Assembly: GCA_963978905.1 (NCBI GenBank)
Contig: OZ022259.1
Span: 55,136,727 to 55,200,726 of the forward strand
From: Trichostrongylus colubriformis
Taxonomy: Eukaryota; Nematoda; Chromadorea; Rhabditida; Trichostrongylidae
Length of the DNA stretch: 64,000 nucleotides
Direction: 5' to 3'
Shown piece after piece: positions 34,450-46,837 of the stretch. The notes below the pieces were generated by a model. That model saw nothing but the letters and a program-made list of their open reading frames with translations, did not search any database and was not told the origin of the DNA. Position 1 is the first letter of the stretch. Every line of letters begins with the position of its first letter. The position numbers and the translations under genes are program-made.

Positions 34450-37400
34450 GAAAGATTCAAATAAAAGCAAGAACACATGGGAACACACATACAGAATGGA
34501 ATCTGAAGGCATGTTCGAGATGTATAGAAGATAGGATATATCCTATTCCGGATATACAAATGTCGGAGAAATGGATAGTCTGTTCGGGATAACACTCGAA
34601 CACAATACCCAAACATATATGTTTCTCAGTCTCATGATTATCTGAATGTTCAACACAATTGAGACTCCAAAATATTTATTCGAAGAACTGAAAAGACCCC
34701 TTAAAAGTCTTGAAAGTTTTTTTTGGAATATTTTCGCAACATTTCGGTTCTTAATACCTCCTTCAAGTCTGAAACTGTAGGTTAGCTCCATTATTAATTT
34801 AATTGTTGCTGAACATCTAGATAATCATGAGACTCCGGTACAGCACATTATTAAAACTGTGCAGTTCCGGGGTTTTTTATTTTCGAAAATTGCCGATTTG
34901 ATTAATTTTTGTCGACTAAACCAACTAGTTCGCCAGCCTCGGAATCGGCCGCATTATGACGCACACAGAAAATGAACATGTCGTTTTGTAGAGCAGGAAA
35001 ATCTTCACCGAATGATGCGACATTCTACAAAAACTTGCGATATTGTAGAAAAGTTTTGGTTGAAAAGAAAACGACACCACTTATGAAATGACCCAGTAGG
35101 TCAATGTTTTGAGAGGAATCAAGACCAAAGAATCTCGTGCACGATCCCTTTAATTCGTTTTTCTGTAAATATGTATTTGCAAAAAGGTCATCAAATGTTA
35201 TGTGTTATCTGTAAATAAAATATGATTCCTTCGTGAAGATCAGTCACACCTGATGCTTATGGATCGAACATATGGTCTCGAAAAATCAATGGCATTAGGC
35301 AGGAACTCAGCGGGGCATGCAAAATAGTGACGAAGAACTCCGGAGTGGATAGGCATGTTTCCGTTCGAATGCCAGTCTCTCAGTTCAAAAGCACTTCTAC
35401 TAGCTAGCTGTAGTTATTTAAACGGAGGAACGAATACTATTCCCTGGACCATCAGCAAAGAAGAAAGGGAAAGAAATCAGACAACACCGAAGATGTGGGT
35501 CTGCTGCTGTGGAAAAGGTCAGAAAGAGTATGCGCTCGGATGAGAAACCGGATGCAAAGGCAGTAAGCCCCCAGCACCTCTTTGACATTCCGTTATAACT
35601 GGAAGCTTAGAATGGCCTTCACGCTCTTATCACTTGTCGTCATAGAGCCTTGAAATCAGCAGTCAATTTTGGGGTCGCATTTCTTAGTGACCGACGATTG
35701 CAACAATTTCCCTAAATCAGCCGTAGAATACGCCTACACTCTACAACTGTTGATCGGTATCCCACGAGCTGACGGCTGTGTCAAACCTGAAGTCGAGGGA
35801 ATCTTTGGGAAATAGGATCCCCCGGTCCTCCCTTTACTCAAGTTGTCTCTTTTGGAAAAAAAATCCTCAATTGATAACATAGCAATGCTGCCTAGTACTA
35901 CGTACATATGATTTCGATACATTTTCGGGGAGACACCTCAAGCATGACGCCTCAGCCCGAGCCGACCGACAGCCCCAGATGCGCCGACCGGGGGAGGACC
36001 GTCGGACAGGAGGTGGGGGCTGGAGGCTTTTCAAGAATATTCAGAGGAGTTTGTATCAGAGATTTGTTTTCGGATGTGGATCGTAATTTTGAGTTTTCTT
36101 AGACGCAATGTTCGGGAGCTCATTGAACGTGAGCGAATCATACATTATCTATTTCCTTTGTAGCGGATCCAGATTTTCTATTTGTCTCTCAGCATTCGAA
36201 GCTTACTCATACGTTGCTTTTCTTTCGCCTAAAATGAGCTTTTCGAGGCACAGAGCTATGAAGATTTCAAGAGCAAGTTGCCGTGCCACATTCATCATCA
36301 CACGAACTGTTACTCAACTTGCAGACATAAAACAAAAACATAAGCGCAGATTCCCATTAGAATGACACACGCATAAATTTCGATGCCCTGCAACCAAAAT
36401 AAAAAAGCGGGCGGCAAAGCGTCAAGGCCAAGATGGTATGTGGATATGGCGCTCCTCTGTCGTTGTCTTCTCTAGCTACATTCCTTCTTTTTTTTTTTTT
36501 TGAAATAGCGAGAGTAGTGTGTGCGTACACGTAAGGAACAGTCAAGAGTTTGAGAAAAGTAAAAAAGTTGATACAGTGCTCACCTTCTAGCAGTTTCTTG
36601 AGTACGCATCAAGGATCATGGAGGGGATTCGATCCATTCCATGCGCACGTGGTATTTAAAGGAACCGGAAGGGGGTCCGAAACAAGAGGAAGATGCAAAG
36701 AAATGAGCATTTGTAAAGAACACTCAAGGTTAGAAGCGATAATAGGCGAAAAAACCCGGACTCAAAAGCCCGACGCTGCGGTGTGTATTCGCACCCCATT
36801 CGCATCCACACAGTGACTTTCCGAGTTGTCCGCTGTAGGAGACGGGCCGCGGGCCAACGTTAGTTGTAGCACCTGACTCCCAGCGCAGTGGAGTGGCCAT
36901 TCCTAACTTCATTAGCATTCATGTAAGTACATCTAAAAATAATATAAGAAAGAACAAAGTAAAAAGTAAAGGAAAAACAAACTTATAGTAGAAACATCTT
37001 CTTTTGACACCATGCCAAGGCGTCAAATTGGCGAGTTTGGGCAATGGCGGCCAATTAATCGTCCACACCACGTCTGTTCTGCCGTAAGTCAAAATTACCC
37101 CCTTCTGGTGTCTTTAAGATAAGCACCAGAATTCTCGGGGAAGCCGACGTCCCTATCCTTATAACCATTTCGGTACCACTAGACTGTCCACTAGGAGAAT
37201 GGTTAATAAACCAGCATGAGCGGAATCTCACGGACAGACCATGCAGAGGCAAGCTGCTCCTCCCCTACTTTTCGCGCCACCTCTTTTGTGGCGTAGTAAA
37301 ACATGAGACGAAGTAGAAACAGATTGAACAGTTCCAAGAGGAAACTATAGCCTTGACAACAGACAATTTCTCAGCTTTTCAAGCCGGCACGCTATGATGA

Positions 37401-38083
37401 AGTCCTACCCAGGCATTTACACAGGGATTGCTGCATGGCTGATGTGAATGCGTCCATGCAGTGAATGCTATGTGGATCCAAGGGTATGTGCCATTAGGGA
37501 GAAAAGTCGCACGGCGGCGTTTGGCGCGCGACGAGATGGCGGGAGATAGGAATGCAGTACTAGTTGAGTCCTAACATGATTACCCATTGAATAAGGCATA
37601 GAGCGCCGTCATCGCCTTAGGACCATCCAGTACGGTGGCACGCATATCTCGCACGACTGCGTCGCACGCTGAATTCGGCAAAGCGAAACTTCTGTTCTCA
37701 TAGCACAAAATCATGGAACGAAAATAGTCACAAAAATGTCAAATATAAGTTTGAACCCTATAACTTGCCTACTCAAAGGGCTGTCACATAGGAACAGCTT
37801 CTCAAACTGTCACAGCCGCATGTATAGGGTGGAGTTCTACATGACAGAGCTGGAGGTACATGCAATGGTTCTAGGGTGAATTGAAGCTGGAAGAAAGGGC
37901 ACACTCGAATCAGATACATGCAAAGACAATGAATAAAAAAAAAAACATAAACTATTCAAGGTATTGGCCTTGCAGATGCCAAATGCAGATGCATTCTACA
38001 GCTATAACAACTATGGACTTTGCTTATATGTAAAAACGTAGCTTAGACAAACGTATAATTAAAGGTCTCACTTACTATTGTAG
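34450..38083. other. Long stretch without assignable gene
   Basis: Contains the second copy of the 15.98-kb module (36923-37120) and, at 37490-37670, a degraded copy of the 51.8-kb hairpin family. A GC-rich segment at 35940-36010 stands out from the AT-rich surroundings. The frames are short and overlapping. Confidence 0.4.
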
Positions 38084-38541
38084 CCTTTCACAAGTTTGAC
38101 ATCAGTCAGCTCAACCCAATTGAAGACCTATATTGCTTCTGCAAAACTTGAGCCCACGTATCTTTCAAAACGTAGGAGAAAGGGGACTTTTATAGCCAGA
38201 CCTGCATCTCTTTTTACAAACAATACGATTAACGAGAAGCCTGGGTCAAAACAAAGCGCTCCAAAGGTGAAAGAAAGGAAACAGTACAGTGGTCTCAAGA
38301 ACAATCGGAAGCAAATAGAAGCCCTTGCAGGGTTGTTCAGTTTCGGATGTGATTTGAAAACGCGAATGAGATACGTGTTTGGTGCCGGAAAGTGCCGACA
38401 CAGGAGATTAGAGGACTTCACACCAAAGGTGTTGAAAATCGGGATCGAGCATCGAGATCGTAAAGGAGCGCCTAACTTGATACGCGCTCGCAAGATTACG
38501 CCACAACAGGTTCGAGAACACATTTCTCCACGCCAATACAG
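38084..38541 (+). CDS. Candidate exon, basic protein, unidentified
   Basis: Acceptor ACTATTGTAG, donor TACAG|GTGAGG, and a frame open from end to end (152 codons plus 2 nt). The product is very basic (LSKRRRKGTF; repeated K/R clusters), largely without hydrophobic stretches, suggesting a nuclear or nucleic-acid-binding disordered region. The minus strand is also open for 131 codons, so openness alone is weak. A plus-strand frame at 38655-38843 could be the last exon, but no matching acceptor phase was found. Confidence 0.45.
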
Positions 38542-38844
38542 GTGAGGATTCTTATCAGATAACTAGTAGTGACGAGTGAAATGAGCGAAGTATGGTAATT
38601 TGGTAGCGCACCGTGTGATAAGAACAGCTGATTGGGACATTACGATGTGGCAAGGTGACGGAGAAAGATGTGGCTAAACCACAAACAAGCTCAGAGACAG
38701 AAAAACTTGAAGACATGTACCCCTATCTGGTCGGCGACAAATTAACTGATGGGCAAAAGATCGACCACGCTGCGCGTGATGTACGCCAGAACAGAGACAA
38801 ATGGCATTTTATCGAGGGAAAAGTGTGGTCGGCTAGAACTTGAC

Positions 38845-41317
38845 GATAGTCGTTCTAAGCCATATGACATTTTGTAAAGATAAGCTTAGAACGGTATGTT
38901 ATATGCAAATAGTGATAGGCATTGTGGCAATTCTAGAAGCACGCTGGACCAGTTAGGTGTATAGGAACTGATCCCCTTTTGATATACTTCGGAAGTGAAT
39001 CATCGTTAACATTTGCCGTGAATCAGTTGCAGCTGCAATTTGGCCGCAGATCTATGATAATGAAAAAGTCTTTAGGCTTTCTAAAAGTATGTCCTCAGAA
39101 GTTCAGTTCCCCTTGAGGACGATGAAATATTTTTCTAAGCTGAAGTATGGCACAGGGGCTAGTAGTGCTGCATCGCTGCAACGCGTAGTAGGAGAATTCT
39201 CACAAGACAGAGTGTTCACTTGGATTAGGGAGGTTGGCATAGCAACTTTTCAATTCTCAATGGTAGCCGTATGCATGGCGCAACCAGAGATGTATGCAAG
39301 CACACACATATGGGAAATTAGCGTTCTTCGAGGTTGAGCTATATCTGAAATCGAACAGAACTATCCTGTTATTAGTGCAATTAGAGCTACGGTAATACAT
39401 ACAATTTCTACTCCTTGGAAGCCGCGATGGAACCGCATCGCAAGCGGCTAAGGTTATTTATTGACTTCTTGACTTCAAAAGTGTCAGTAAATGAATGTTC
39501 CACAGAAGATGAACATCTAGATGCGTAGACGTATGAAAGTATGAAAAAGAAAAGCGAAAGACCGAACATTATACAAAAGGAAGCTTAAGCACCACAGAAC
39601 AAGCTTCACGACTGTTTATAGCATATGTAACAAACAGACCATAATTCCAAAAGTAAGCTGTTAAGAAACCAGTTCTGACAGACACCGAGGACGTAAGCGC
39701 GTATAACGCCGGCTACAAACGCGACAACAACGCTGGCTTTTTTTGTCGTCGACGTGCGCTTCTTTTGGAACGCTGCGCACATCTCTCTTCCACAGTTACA
39801 CCCCAAGGTCGTCATTTTGTGGTGTCCGTCTAATCAAATCACCTGTCTAGGCCTATGATAATCCAATCACGCAGATGACATGGAGGCTGCTGCTGCACGC
39901 TCAGAAATGGCTACAGGCTACACTTTTCATGTAAGTCCACATGTACGCTCTTGACCACAGTGAGCTGGATGCGAGAGCAAATATGCGCTCCAGACGTAAA
40001 TGGAAGGCTGAGACTGCTACTCACTCCCTGGCTGACCACGATCGTTTTCGAGGCGCTCGAGCCCAGTGGCAAAAACACACATGCCGCCGTCAGAATTCGT
40101 GATTTTACGATTTTGTACCGTCGCACTTTCGCACACGATACTACGATCTTGAGATTGTGTAATGTCGTAACTTCGCGTTCGGAGCCAAGACACCGCAAAA
40201 TCGCAAAGTCGACGGCGGCCATCAGTCAAACATGCCTCGCAGTGAGCAAAAACATTTCCGAAGTGCCAAACGGTATGGAAGAATTTCTTCCCTTTTCGAA
40301 AGTTATCCCCATTATAGCAATAAAAAACATTTTATATGCTCTCTTCCTGATCAGAAACTATTACTCTCGGAAGATGAGTGACCTGGTGCCTTTGAAAATG
40401 ATCTGCGGGAACGGTCTTTCCGAGGCGAAAAGAGCTGTGAAAGCATGCATAAACTAGTGAGAAGATCTTGGATATGTCAGGCGTGTCTCTGCACTCAGGC
40501 TCCGACCCTGGATGGACGTGCCATCCGCAGTGCAGTTAGGGTATGTGCGATGCGGAATTTGCCGTATAGCCTATTCGCAGCTACAGGAGCGGTCGAAAAG
40601 ATATGTGGTTTTTGTTTCTAACCATAATTTTGGTCAACGTTTACACTTCTCATTCAATTTTTTTGTGTTTCGAAGGCAATATTGGAACTCAATGAGGCAA
40701 AGCATGTCAGCAGAGTGGGGTGCAGGGTGAAGGGTGAAAATTTATTTCACTAAACTCTGAGAATGACCAACCCCGTGCCTCTGTGCTGTAAAGCACTGTC
40801 ATGATTCCAAATGACGTGTAAGGACGTCTTAGCCTTATTCCGTGTCACTTTCTGTACGCGTTCTCGTTTCGATAAGTCACAAGCTTTTTATTGCTAATTG
40901 AATTTTTTTGAAAAGTTTGGTCACACTCAGAGTCTCCAGTTGAATAAATTTTTTCTACTTCCACTCTGCGCCCTACCCAACTGACATGCTTGTCTTTATT
41001 GAGTATCAATTGTCTTCAAAACACGAAAAAAATTGAATGAAACATGGAAACGTCAACCAAAGTAATGGTTAGAATCTAGAACCGCATATATTTTTGATAA
41101 CTACTGTACATTTAACGGCGAATTTGCCCACCGCCCAGCAGAAGCGGGAGATAAGTTGTCCGATTTTGCAAGTTTAGATCAGTTATTCGGTTTTTTCTTT
41201 ACATCCACACCAATCCTCTTCCATCTTTCAAAAGAATCACCTTTTAGTGTTGCCCACACCGTTGGCATGAGCTACATTCAAGAGAGATAAGAGAAGCCAG
41301 TTGATGCAAATCGTGAG
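38845..41317. other. Stretch without assignable gene
   Basis: Small hairpin at 38850-38895 (CGTTCTAAGC/GCTTAGAACG). At 40020-40225 a GC-rich region is open on both strands over 50-170 codons without family resemblance, probably a repeat. Confidence 0.35.
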
Positions 41318-41496
41318 TCAGAATGACGAGCGAACGCAAAATGAGTTCAAAACAAGTGACAGTTCTTCCTTCACGTCTCTCCACTGTGGAGTTGGGTCCG
41401 ACTGAGCAGACCGAAAAAAAAACATTGAAGGCACGAGCCGTTTCGTGAAAGACTGGCTCTGTGGGCCATAAGTGATCACAGGCTCCCTTGACATCT
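41318..41496 (-). CDS. Candidate single or terminal exon, unidentified
   Basis: After CACTTTTTTTGACAG the sequence reads AG-ATG and stays open for 58 codons to TGA. Features: SQSFTKRLVP and WRDVKEELSLVL, protein-like in composition. The acceptor right before ATG allows either SL trans-splicing or an internal junction. No family recognised. Confidence 0.35.
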
Positions 41497-41996
41497 CTGT
41501 CAAAAAAAGTGACGCAATAATTGGAACTTTTGATGCAAAGAGTTTCCAAATGCAACTCAACCATCTTGGGCTGAGTTGCGTTGTACATGGGAAATTGACC
41601 GGATAGTAGCAGAGAAGGTGAATAGAAGAAACCTCGGAGCATTTCAGACCTCTTTCCAAGGAAACCCCTCGCTGCTTGTCGAGTTGTTCGCATAAATGCG
41701 GGCGAAAAAGCGATATGGTAAAAGAATGGCTCACGCTATACACATCTCCCTCCTGCACGAAACCATATGTACATATAACCATTTCTTCCCACTTCTAAAG
41801 AAAACATCGCAAAGTTAATCGAATAAAGATTAGGCTTGAATGAGGTCAGGAATTCGGGAAAAGCTTCGTCCAGTGCCAGGTGTGGTCGGAGTGGGTGGGT
41901 GAGATCAGAGGGAGCTCGAGCTGACTTATTAGCGCCGGGAGGACACGCCGCGACGCCGCAGAAAGTGTGCAGCTTGGACAGTTGCCTGGGGATATA

Positions 41997-42676
41997 CGTG
42001 GGTCACTATTTATATTTCGGGAATAGGCAATACTGTTATCAATGGAGTAAATCTGATGGTTCCTTCGAAAAGTTCGCCTTTTTTTACTATATACCCCATC
42101 ATTCAATTTGCCGCACGGCGCTATTTGGTTATTTTATAAATTTTTGAAAATTTTGTCGACACAAGCCATTTTTTGGTGCGTTTGTCAAATTGTGTGGGTT
42201 CCAACGGAAAAATATTTTTTGCTAATCCATGTGTTCAAGTAAAATTGAATGTTTGTTGGTGGAAATGATGTTTAGGGATGCCTCAATCTTAGGATGTGTG
42301 AATTGGCGATCTTGCTTAATCATATTGCACACAGCATCGATGTTTTCGGAAACAACTCCTAATTTCGGACATCCTTCACGAATATCGTCGGGCAGCGGAC
42401 TTCGACAACGATTGAATTCCCTAGACCAACGATACACTGTGGTCTTTGATGGAGCTTCATTGCCTAATTTTCAAAAATTTTATTTTTAAAATTTCATTTT
42501 CATTTCCTGAGAAAACAAAATTTTTCAGATGAATATAAAATAAACAAAAAGCGCCGTGCGGCAAATTGAATGGTGGGGTATATAGGTAAAAAAAGGCGAA
42601 CTTTACGATGAAACCATCAGACTTACTCCCATGATAACAGTATTGCCTATTCCCGAAATATAAATAGCGACCTACG
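41997..42676 (-). mobile_element. Deleted mariner with N-terminal transposase remnant
   Basis: Inverted ends CGT(G/A)GGTC(A/G)CTATTTATATTTCGGG lie between TA dinucleotides (41995-41996, 42677-42678); the arms are about 150 bp. On the minus strand, 42437-42222 encodes a degraded mariner DNA-binding region: DDIREGCPK, NIDAVCNMIKQDRQ, then LEHMD, matching the helix-turn-helix part of mariner transposases. The catalytic half is missing. Confidence 0.8.
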
Positions 42677-42679
42677 TAT

Positions 42680-43440
42680 CTGCCCTAAGAAGGCGAGTTG
42701 CAAGTCTCATGATCGTGGAATGTGCCTTCAAAGGCCCGTAAAAAGCTGTTGAGCCTTTTGTTTTGTTCCTGAGCGAATCGACAAATCGGTTCACTGAATA
42801 AGGAAGGGACACTTTTCGATTGGAAGAAAACGGCAAACATTATATCCGGCGTAATACTTCTCCAGGCTCCATCACAACGAAAGAGCAGTGGCGTGGATAT
42901 TGTTCTTCACTGAACTTTCTGCGTGCACATTTAATAGGAAACGAAATAGCTAGTAACATAAGACCTTTACAATACGAACATGTAAGCGATGTACGAGGTG
43001 AGGAAAAGCCGTTATAGAACGACTTCTGTCTTCAGCGAGGACCGGTGGTCAAATGGATTCCAGCCACTCAGTGTAGCGGAAAATGGGGCGTGATATACAT
43101 TCGGTGACAACTGGCGACAATTTCCACACTATTTGATTGCTCGCGGAGTGGCAGGAATACGTAACGCCAGTGCGATCATAAAGCCCTCAGCAGTAACGTC
43201 ATTAAATTGAGCTCTGCGAACCCTTTGCGTGTCCATATAAGTGTTGATCCACCTTGGCGAGGAAGACCAGCACCCTCGGTAAGGTTGGTCAACGCTAACG
43301 ATACCCTGGATGAATCTTTTCCTGTAAGTAAAATTGTGACATGAACGACAGAAGCACTCCTTAATTTGTGATGTTTCGATGGTAGAAGGGACTCCATTAA
43401 GCGGACGGATTACATTTCAGACAATCACTCAAAGTGGATT
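42680..43440. other. Stretch without assignable gene
   Basis: Only short frames; nothing supportable on either strand. Confidence 0.35.
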
Positions 43441-43445
43441 TCACT

Positions 43446-43919
43446 GTGAATGAATCGTGTACGGAGAAACGAGTTCCTCTGGCACCCATTCATTTATGTT
43501 GTATTTGCTGAATAAGGTTGCATGGAAAATTTCACGTGAAAAGGTTAGAATCCAGCTGAGAAAAACAGCTCCTCAAAGTGGCCGATAGTTCAGGGGACTC
43601 AGGGTAAATGCCCGCCCCGTCGTTCGCTGCGGTCGGAAGCGAAGAGTGGGACTGTTGGAGTAACTTTCTGTTTCCCTATGCGTCTCCGTCCGTAACGGAC
43701 GACAGGGTGGGCACCTAATCGACCACTCGGCCCCACTTTGAGGAGTTGTATCTTTGCCGGATTCTCACTTTTCGCCTGTAACTTCATGCGTTTCTCATTA
43801 TGCGAGTATAACATAAAAATATGGGTAACAGAGAAACTCATTTTTCCGTGCACGACGTCGTGCACGGAAAAATGAGTTTCTCTGTTACCCATATTTTTAT
43901 GTTATACTCGCATAATGAG
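43446..43919. mobile_element. MITE related to the 0.7-kb family, ending in a 126-bp perfect palindrome
   Basis: From about 43446 to 43856 this resembles 708-1138 (CCCAT..TTTATGTTGTATTTGC, TTTCACGTGAAAA, ACTTTGAGGAGTTGTATCT). At the right end the terminal 63 bp (43794-43856) are followed immediately by their exact reverse complement (43857-43919), centred on CACGAC|GTCGTG with no spacer. 'aacgactactTTAA' follows. Confidence 0.7.
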
Positions 43920-44686
43920 GAACGACTACTTTAATTTCTGGAGCGCAACATCTACTGTCTCCCAAAGTCACAAAGTTTCAGCAGCGTGAATGAAGATGCT
44001 ATTCATAAAAAACAATAAAACTACGCGAGTGCAAGAAGCGGTTTCGACACTCAGTCCAGTTTTGCCACTAAAACGATAATTAATTGTAACATACACAGAA
44101 CTCCTGCATTTTAGGGAAGGCTGCCACCGCCAAAGTGAACTCTAACCGCAAATGTTGAACATTCAAAAACATCAACCGGTCTCACTCGAAGTGTGTCTGT
44201 TTAAAAACCCTAAATAAGGACCCCACCTCCTCGTACACTTTTTTCACCGGCAATAATTACCAGCGCACGCTGTCGCTACATCGATCAGGGTCACGTGAAT
44301 CTGTGGGGGGAAGGCCGCCAGTTTTGTTTTTGCAAGATTCGCATGAACATATCAAGGTCCTAAAAGTGGGTTGGTAAGCCAATCTATCAAAGGTGATGGT
44401 TACTCACTGGCACACTTACATAGCCCTGCTACAAGCAACCGATTCACGGTTTATCCCTTCCCTAGTGTTTGTCCCCCTGCTGGCTAAATGCTATTCTTTA
44501 TTGACGGAACTGAGAACTAACCCGCCAATATGACAGGGAAAACAAGCTATGGTTGCTATTCCATGTTGTTGTGTTTACACTTTTCATTGCCACCAGCGAG
44601 GCTCTTTCGTTTTCAGTCATAGCAGCCCCTGACAATGTTTCTGAGACGAATGCGACTGGTGCGATTACAAAATTGTACCGTGAACT
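43920..44686. other. Flank of the BEL element
   Basis: No gene supported. The 73-codon frame 44553-44774 crosses from flank into LTR and Helitron and is therefore not a coding unit. Confidence 0.4.
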
Positions 44687-44718
44687 GGCTTTGTTGTGGA
44701 CTCACAACATTTCCATAA

Positions 44719-46511
44719 TCCATACTATATATAAAGCGCTAAGGCGTCTGTCCCTCCGTCTGTCACGAAATTAGGTATCATATGAAAAACGACCTGTGCA
44801 GATGGGGCCAAGTGTGGTATGGGTAGGGCATGGGAGAGGAAGTAAAGACCACACATGGACCAAATTAAGCTCCGCCCACGGGGGCGGGGCGTGCACTGGA
44901 ATGTTTGGCATTCAGCCCGAAAATGTTGATTACGTTCTAACGTGCTCCTAACGTAAGGAAAAGATGGATTTAGGTCAGGGATGAGTTTCTGAAGGTCAGG
45001 AAAGAATGCAGGGCACAGTGGGCGGGGCATTTAAAGTGGTGGGCGGAGCTTGGACGTTACATGAAAAACGACCTGTGGAGATGGGGACAAATGCGGTATG
45101 GGTAAGGCATGGGACACTAAGTAAAGACCACACATGGACCAAGTTAAGCTCCGCCCATAATGGGCGGGGCCGTCGTGGAATGTTCAAAAATTGTTGATTG
45201 GGTTCGAATGTGCCCCAAACATACGGAGAAGATGGATCAAGGTCAGAGATGAGTTCAAAGTGGTGGGCGGAGCTTGGACGTTACATGAAAAACGACCTGT
45301 GGAGATGGGGACAAATGCGGTATGGGTAGGGCATGGGACACTAAGTAAAGTCCACACATGGACCAAGTTAAGCTCCGCCCATAATGGGCGGGGCCGTCAT
45401 GGAATGTTCAAAAATTGTTGATTGGGTTCGAATGTGCCCCAAACATAGGGAGAAGATGGATCAAGGTCAGGGATGAGTTTCTGAAGGTGAGGAAAGAATG
45501 CAGGCACGGTGGGCGGAGCATTTAAAGTGGTGGGCGGAGCATCGACGTTACATGAAAAACGACCTGTGGAGATGGGGACAAATGCGGTATGGGTCGGGCA
45601 TGGGACACTAAGTAAAGACCACACATGGACCAAGTTAAGCTCCGCCCATAATGGGCGGGGCCGTCGTGGAATGTTCAAAAATTGTTGATTGGGTTCGAAT
45701 GTGCCCCAAACATACGGAGAAGATGGATCAAGGTCAGAGATGAGTTCAAAGTGGTGGGCGGAGCTTGGACGTTACATGAAAAACGACCTGTGGAGATGGG
45801 GACAAATGCGGTATGGGTAGGGCATGGGACACTAAGTAAAGTCCACACATGGACCAAGTTAAGCTCCGCCCATAATGGGCGGGGCCGTCATGGAATGTTC
45901 AAAAATTGTTGATTGGGTTCGAATGTGCCCCAAACATAGGGAGAAGATGGATCAAGGTCAGGGATGAGTTTCTGAAGGTGAGGAAAGAATGCAGGCACGG
46001 TGGGCGGAGCATTTAAAGTGGTGGGCGGAGCATCGACGTTACATGAAAAACGACCTGTGGAGATGGGGACAAATGCGGTATGGGTCGGGCATGGGACACT
46101 AAGTAAAGACCACACATGGACCAAGCTCCGCCCATAATGGGCGGGGCCGTCGTGGAATGTTCAAAAATTGTTGATTGGGTTCGAATGTGCCCCAAACATA
46201 GAGAGAAGATGGATCAAGGTCAGGGATGAGTTTATGAAGGTCAGGAAAGAATGCAGGGCACAGTGGGCGTAGCATTTAAATTGGTGGGCGGAGCTTGGAC
46301 GTTACATAAAAAACGACCTGTGGAGATGGGGACAAGTTTGGATGGGTAGAGCATGGGACAAGAAGTGAAGACCACACATGGACTAATTTAAGCTCCGCCC
46401 ACGGTGGGCTGGGTGTGCACTGAAATACTCTGTCCTCAAGAAAAAGAGCAACAGGCCGCCCTACTGACGCACATAGTGTTTCGCGCACAGTAGTGTGCGC
46501 CCGCCAACTGG
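44719..46511 (+). mobile_element. Non-autonomous Helitron 2, inside the 5' LTR
   Basis: Starts TCCATACTATATATAAAGCG after A, ends with hairpin GCGCACAGTAGTGTGCGC (46483-46500), then CCGCCAACTGG, followed by T. Termini match Helitron 1 (19649-20237). The 3' LTR of the same BEL copy has CCATAATATTATAATAA uninterrupted, proving the insertion point between A and T and the exact 1793-bp length. Confidence 0.92.
44776..46420 (+). repeat. Tandem array with 491-bp higher-order unit
   Basis: Units start with GTTACATGAAAAACGACCTG at 45056, 45280, 45546, 45771, 46037 and 46301 (diverged first copy near 44776). Spacings alternate 224 and 266 bp because every other unit lacks 42 bp; the resulting 491-bp pairs are nearly identical between 45056-45546 and 45547-46037. 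Each unit contains the palindrome-like GCTCCGCCCATAATGGGCGG. Repeated open frames here are shadows. Confidence 0.85.
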
Positions 46512-46798
46512 TATTATAATAACTTGTCCATGACAAACGTATAACATTGATAACGAAGAGCACCTTTGATTATGCAATGAATGATAAGTACCACTAGAAA
46601 TATATCCATTGGCATGAACTGAGCATATCATCATCCCCACAAGCCAACTGGTGGCAAACTCAGATATTACGTAGTGGGTCCGCCCACATTATCCTGTATA
46701 AATACCAAGTGAAATGTATTATTAATGTTCTTGTACGTAACGTCGTAATAAACCTTTGTTACACGTGCGTATAGTTATCCATTGGTCACCTACCAAAT

Positions 46799-46812
46799 TG
46801 GTGCATCGGCCG
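46799..46812 (+). other. Primer-binding site for tRNA-Gly
   Basis: TGGTGCATCGGCCG, one base after the LTR, is complementary to the 3' end of tRNA-Gly(GCC) including CCA. The same tRNA is implied for the small LTR at 9.0 kb. Confidence 0.8.
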
Positions 46813-46837
46813 TTGGAATAACACAAGCGCCCTACTT

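Larger units (their letters stand above)
44692..46797 (+). repeat. 5' LTR, interrupted by the Helitron
   Basis: LTR parts 44692-44718 and 46512-46797 (313 bp together). Begins TGTTGTGGACTCAC, has TATAAATA near 46697 and AATAAA near 46747, ends CACCTACCAAA. Confidence 0.85.

Noticed and set aside
45184..46195. Repeated 60-78-codon frames on both strands
   Set aside because: They recur because the DNA is a tandem array with a 491-bp period; no start context or family resemblance.
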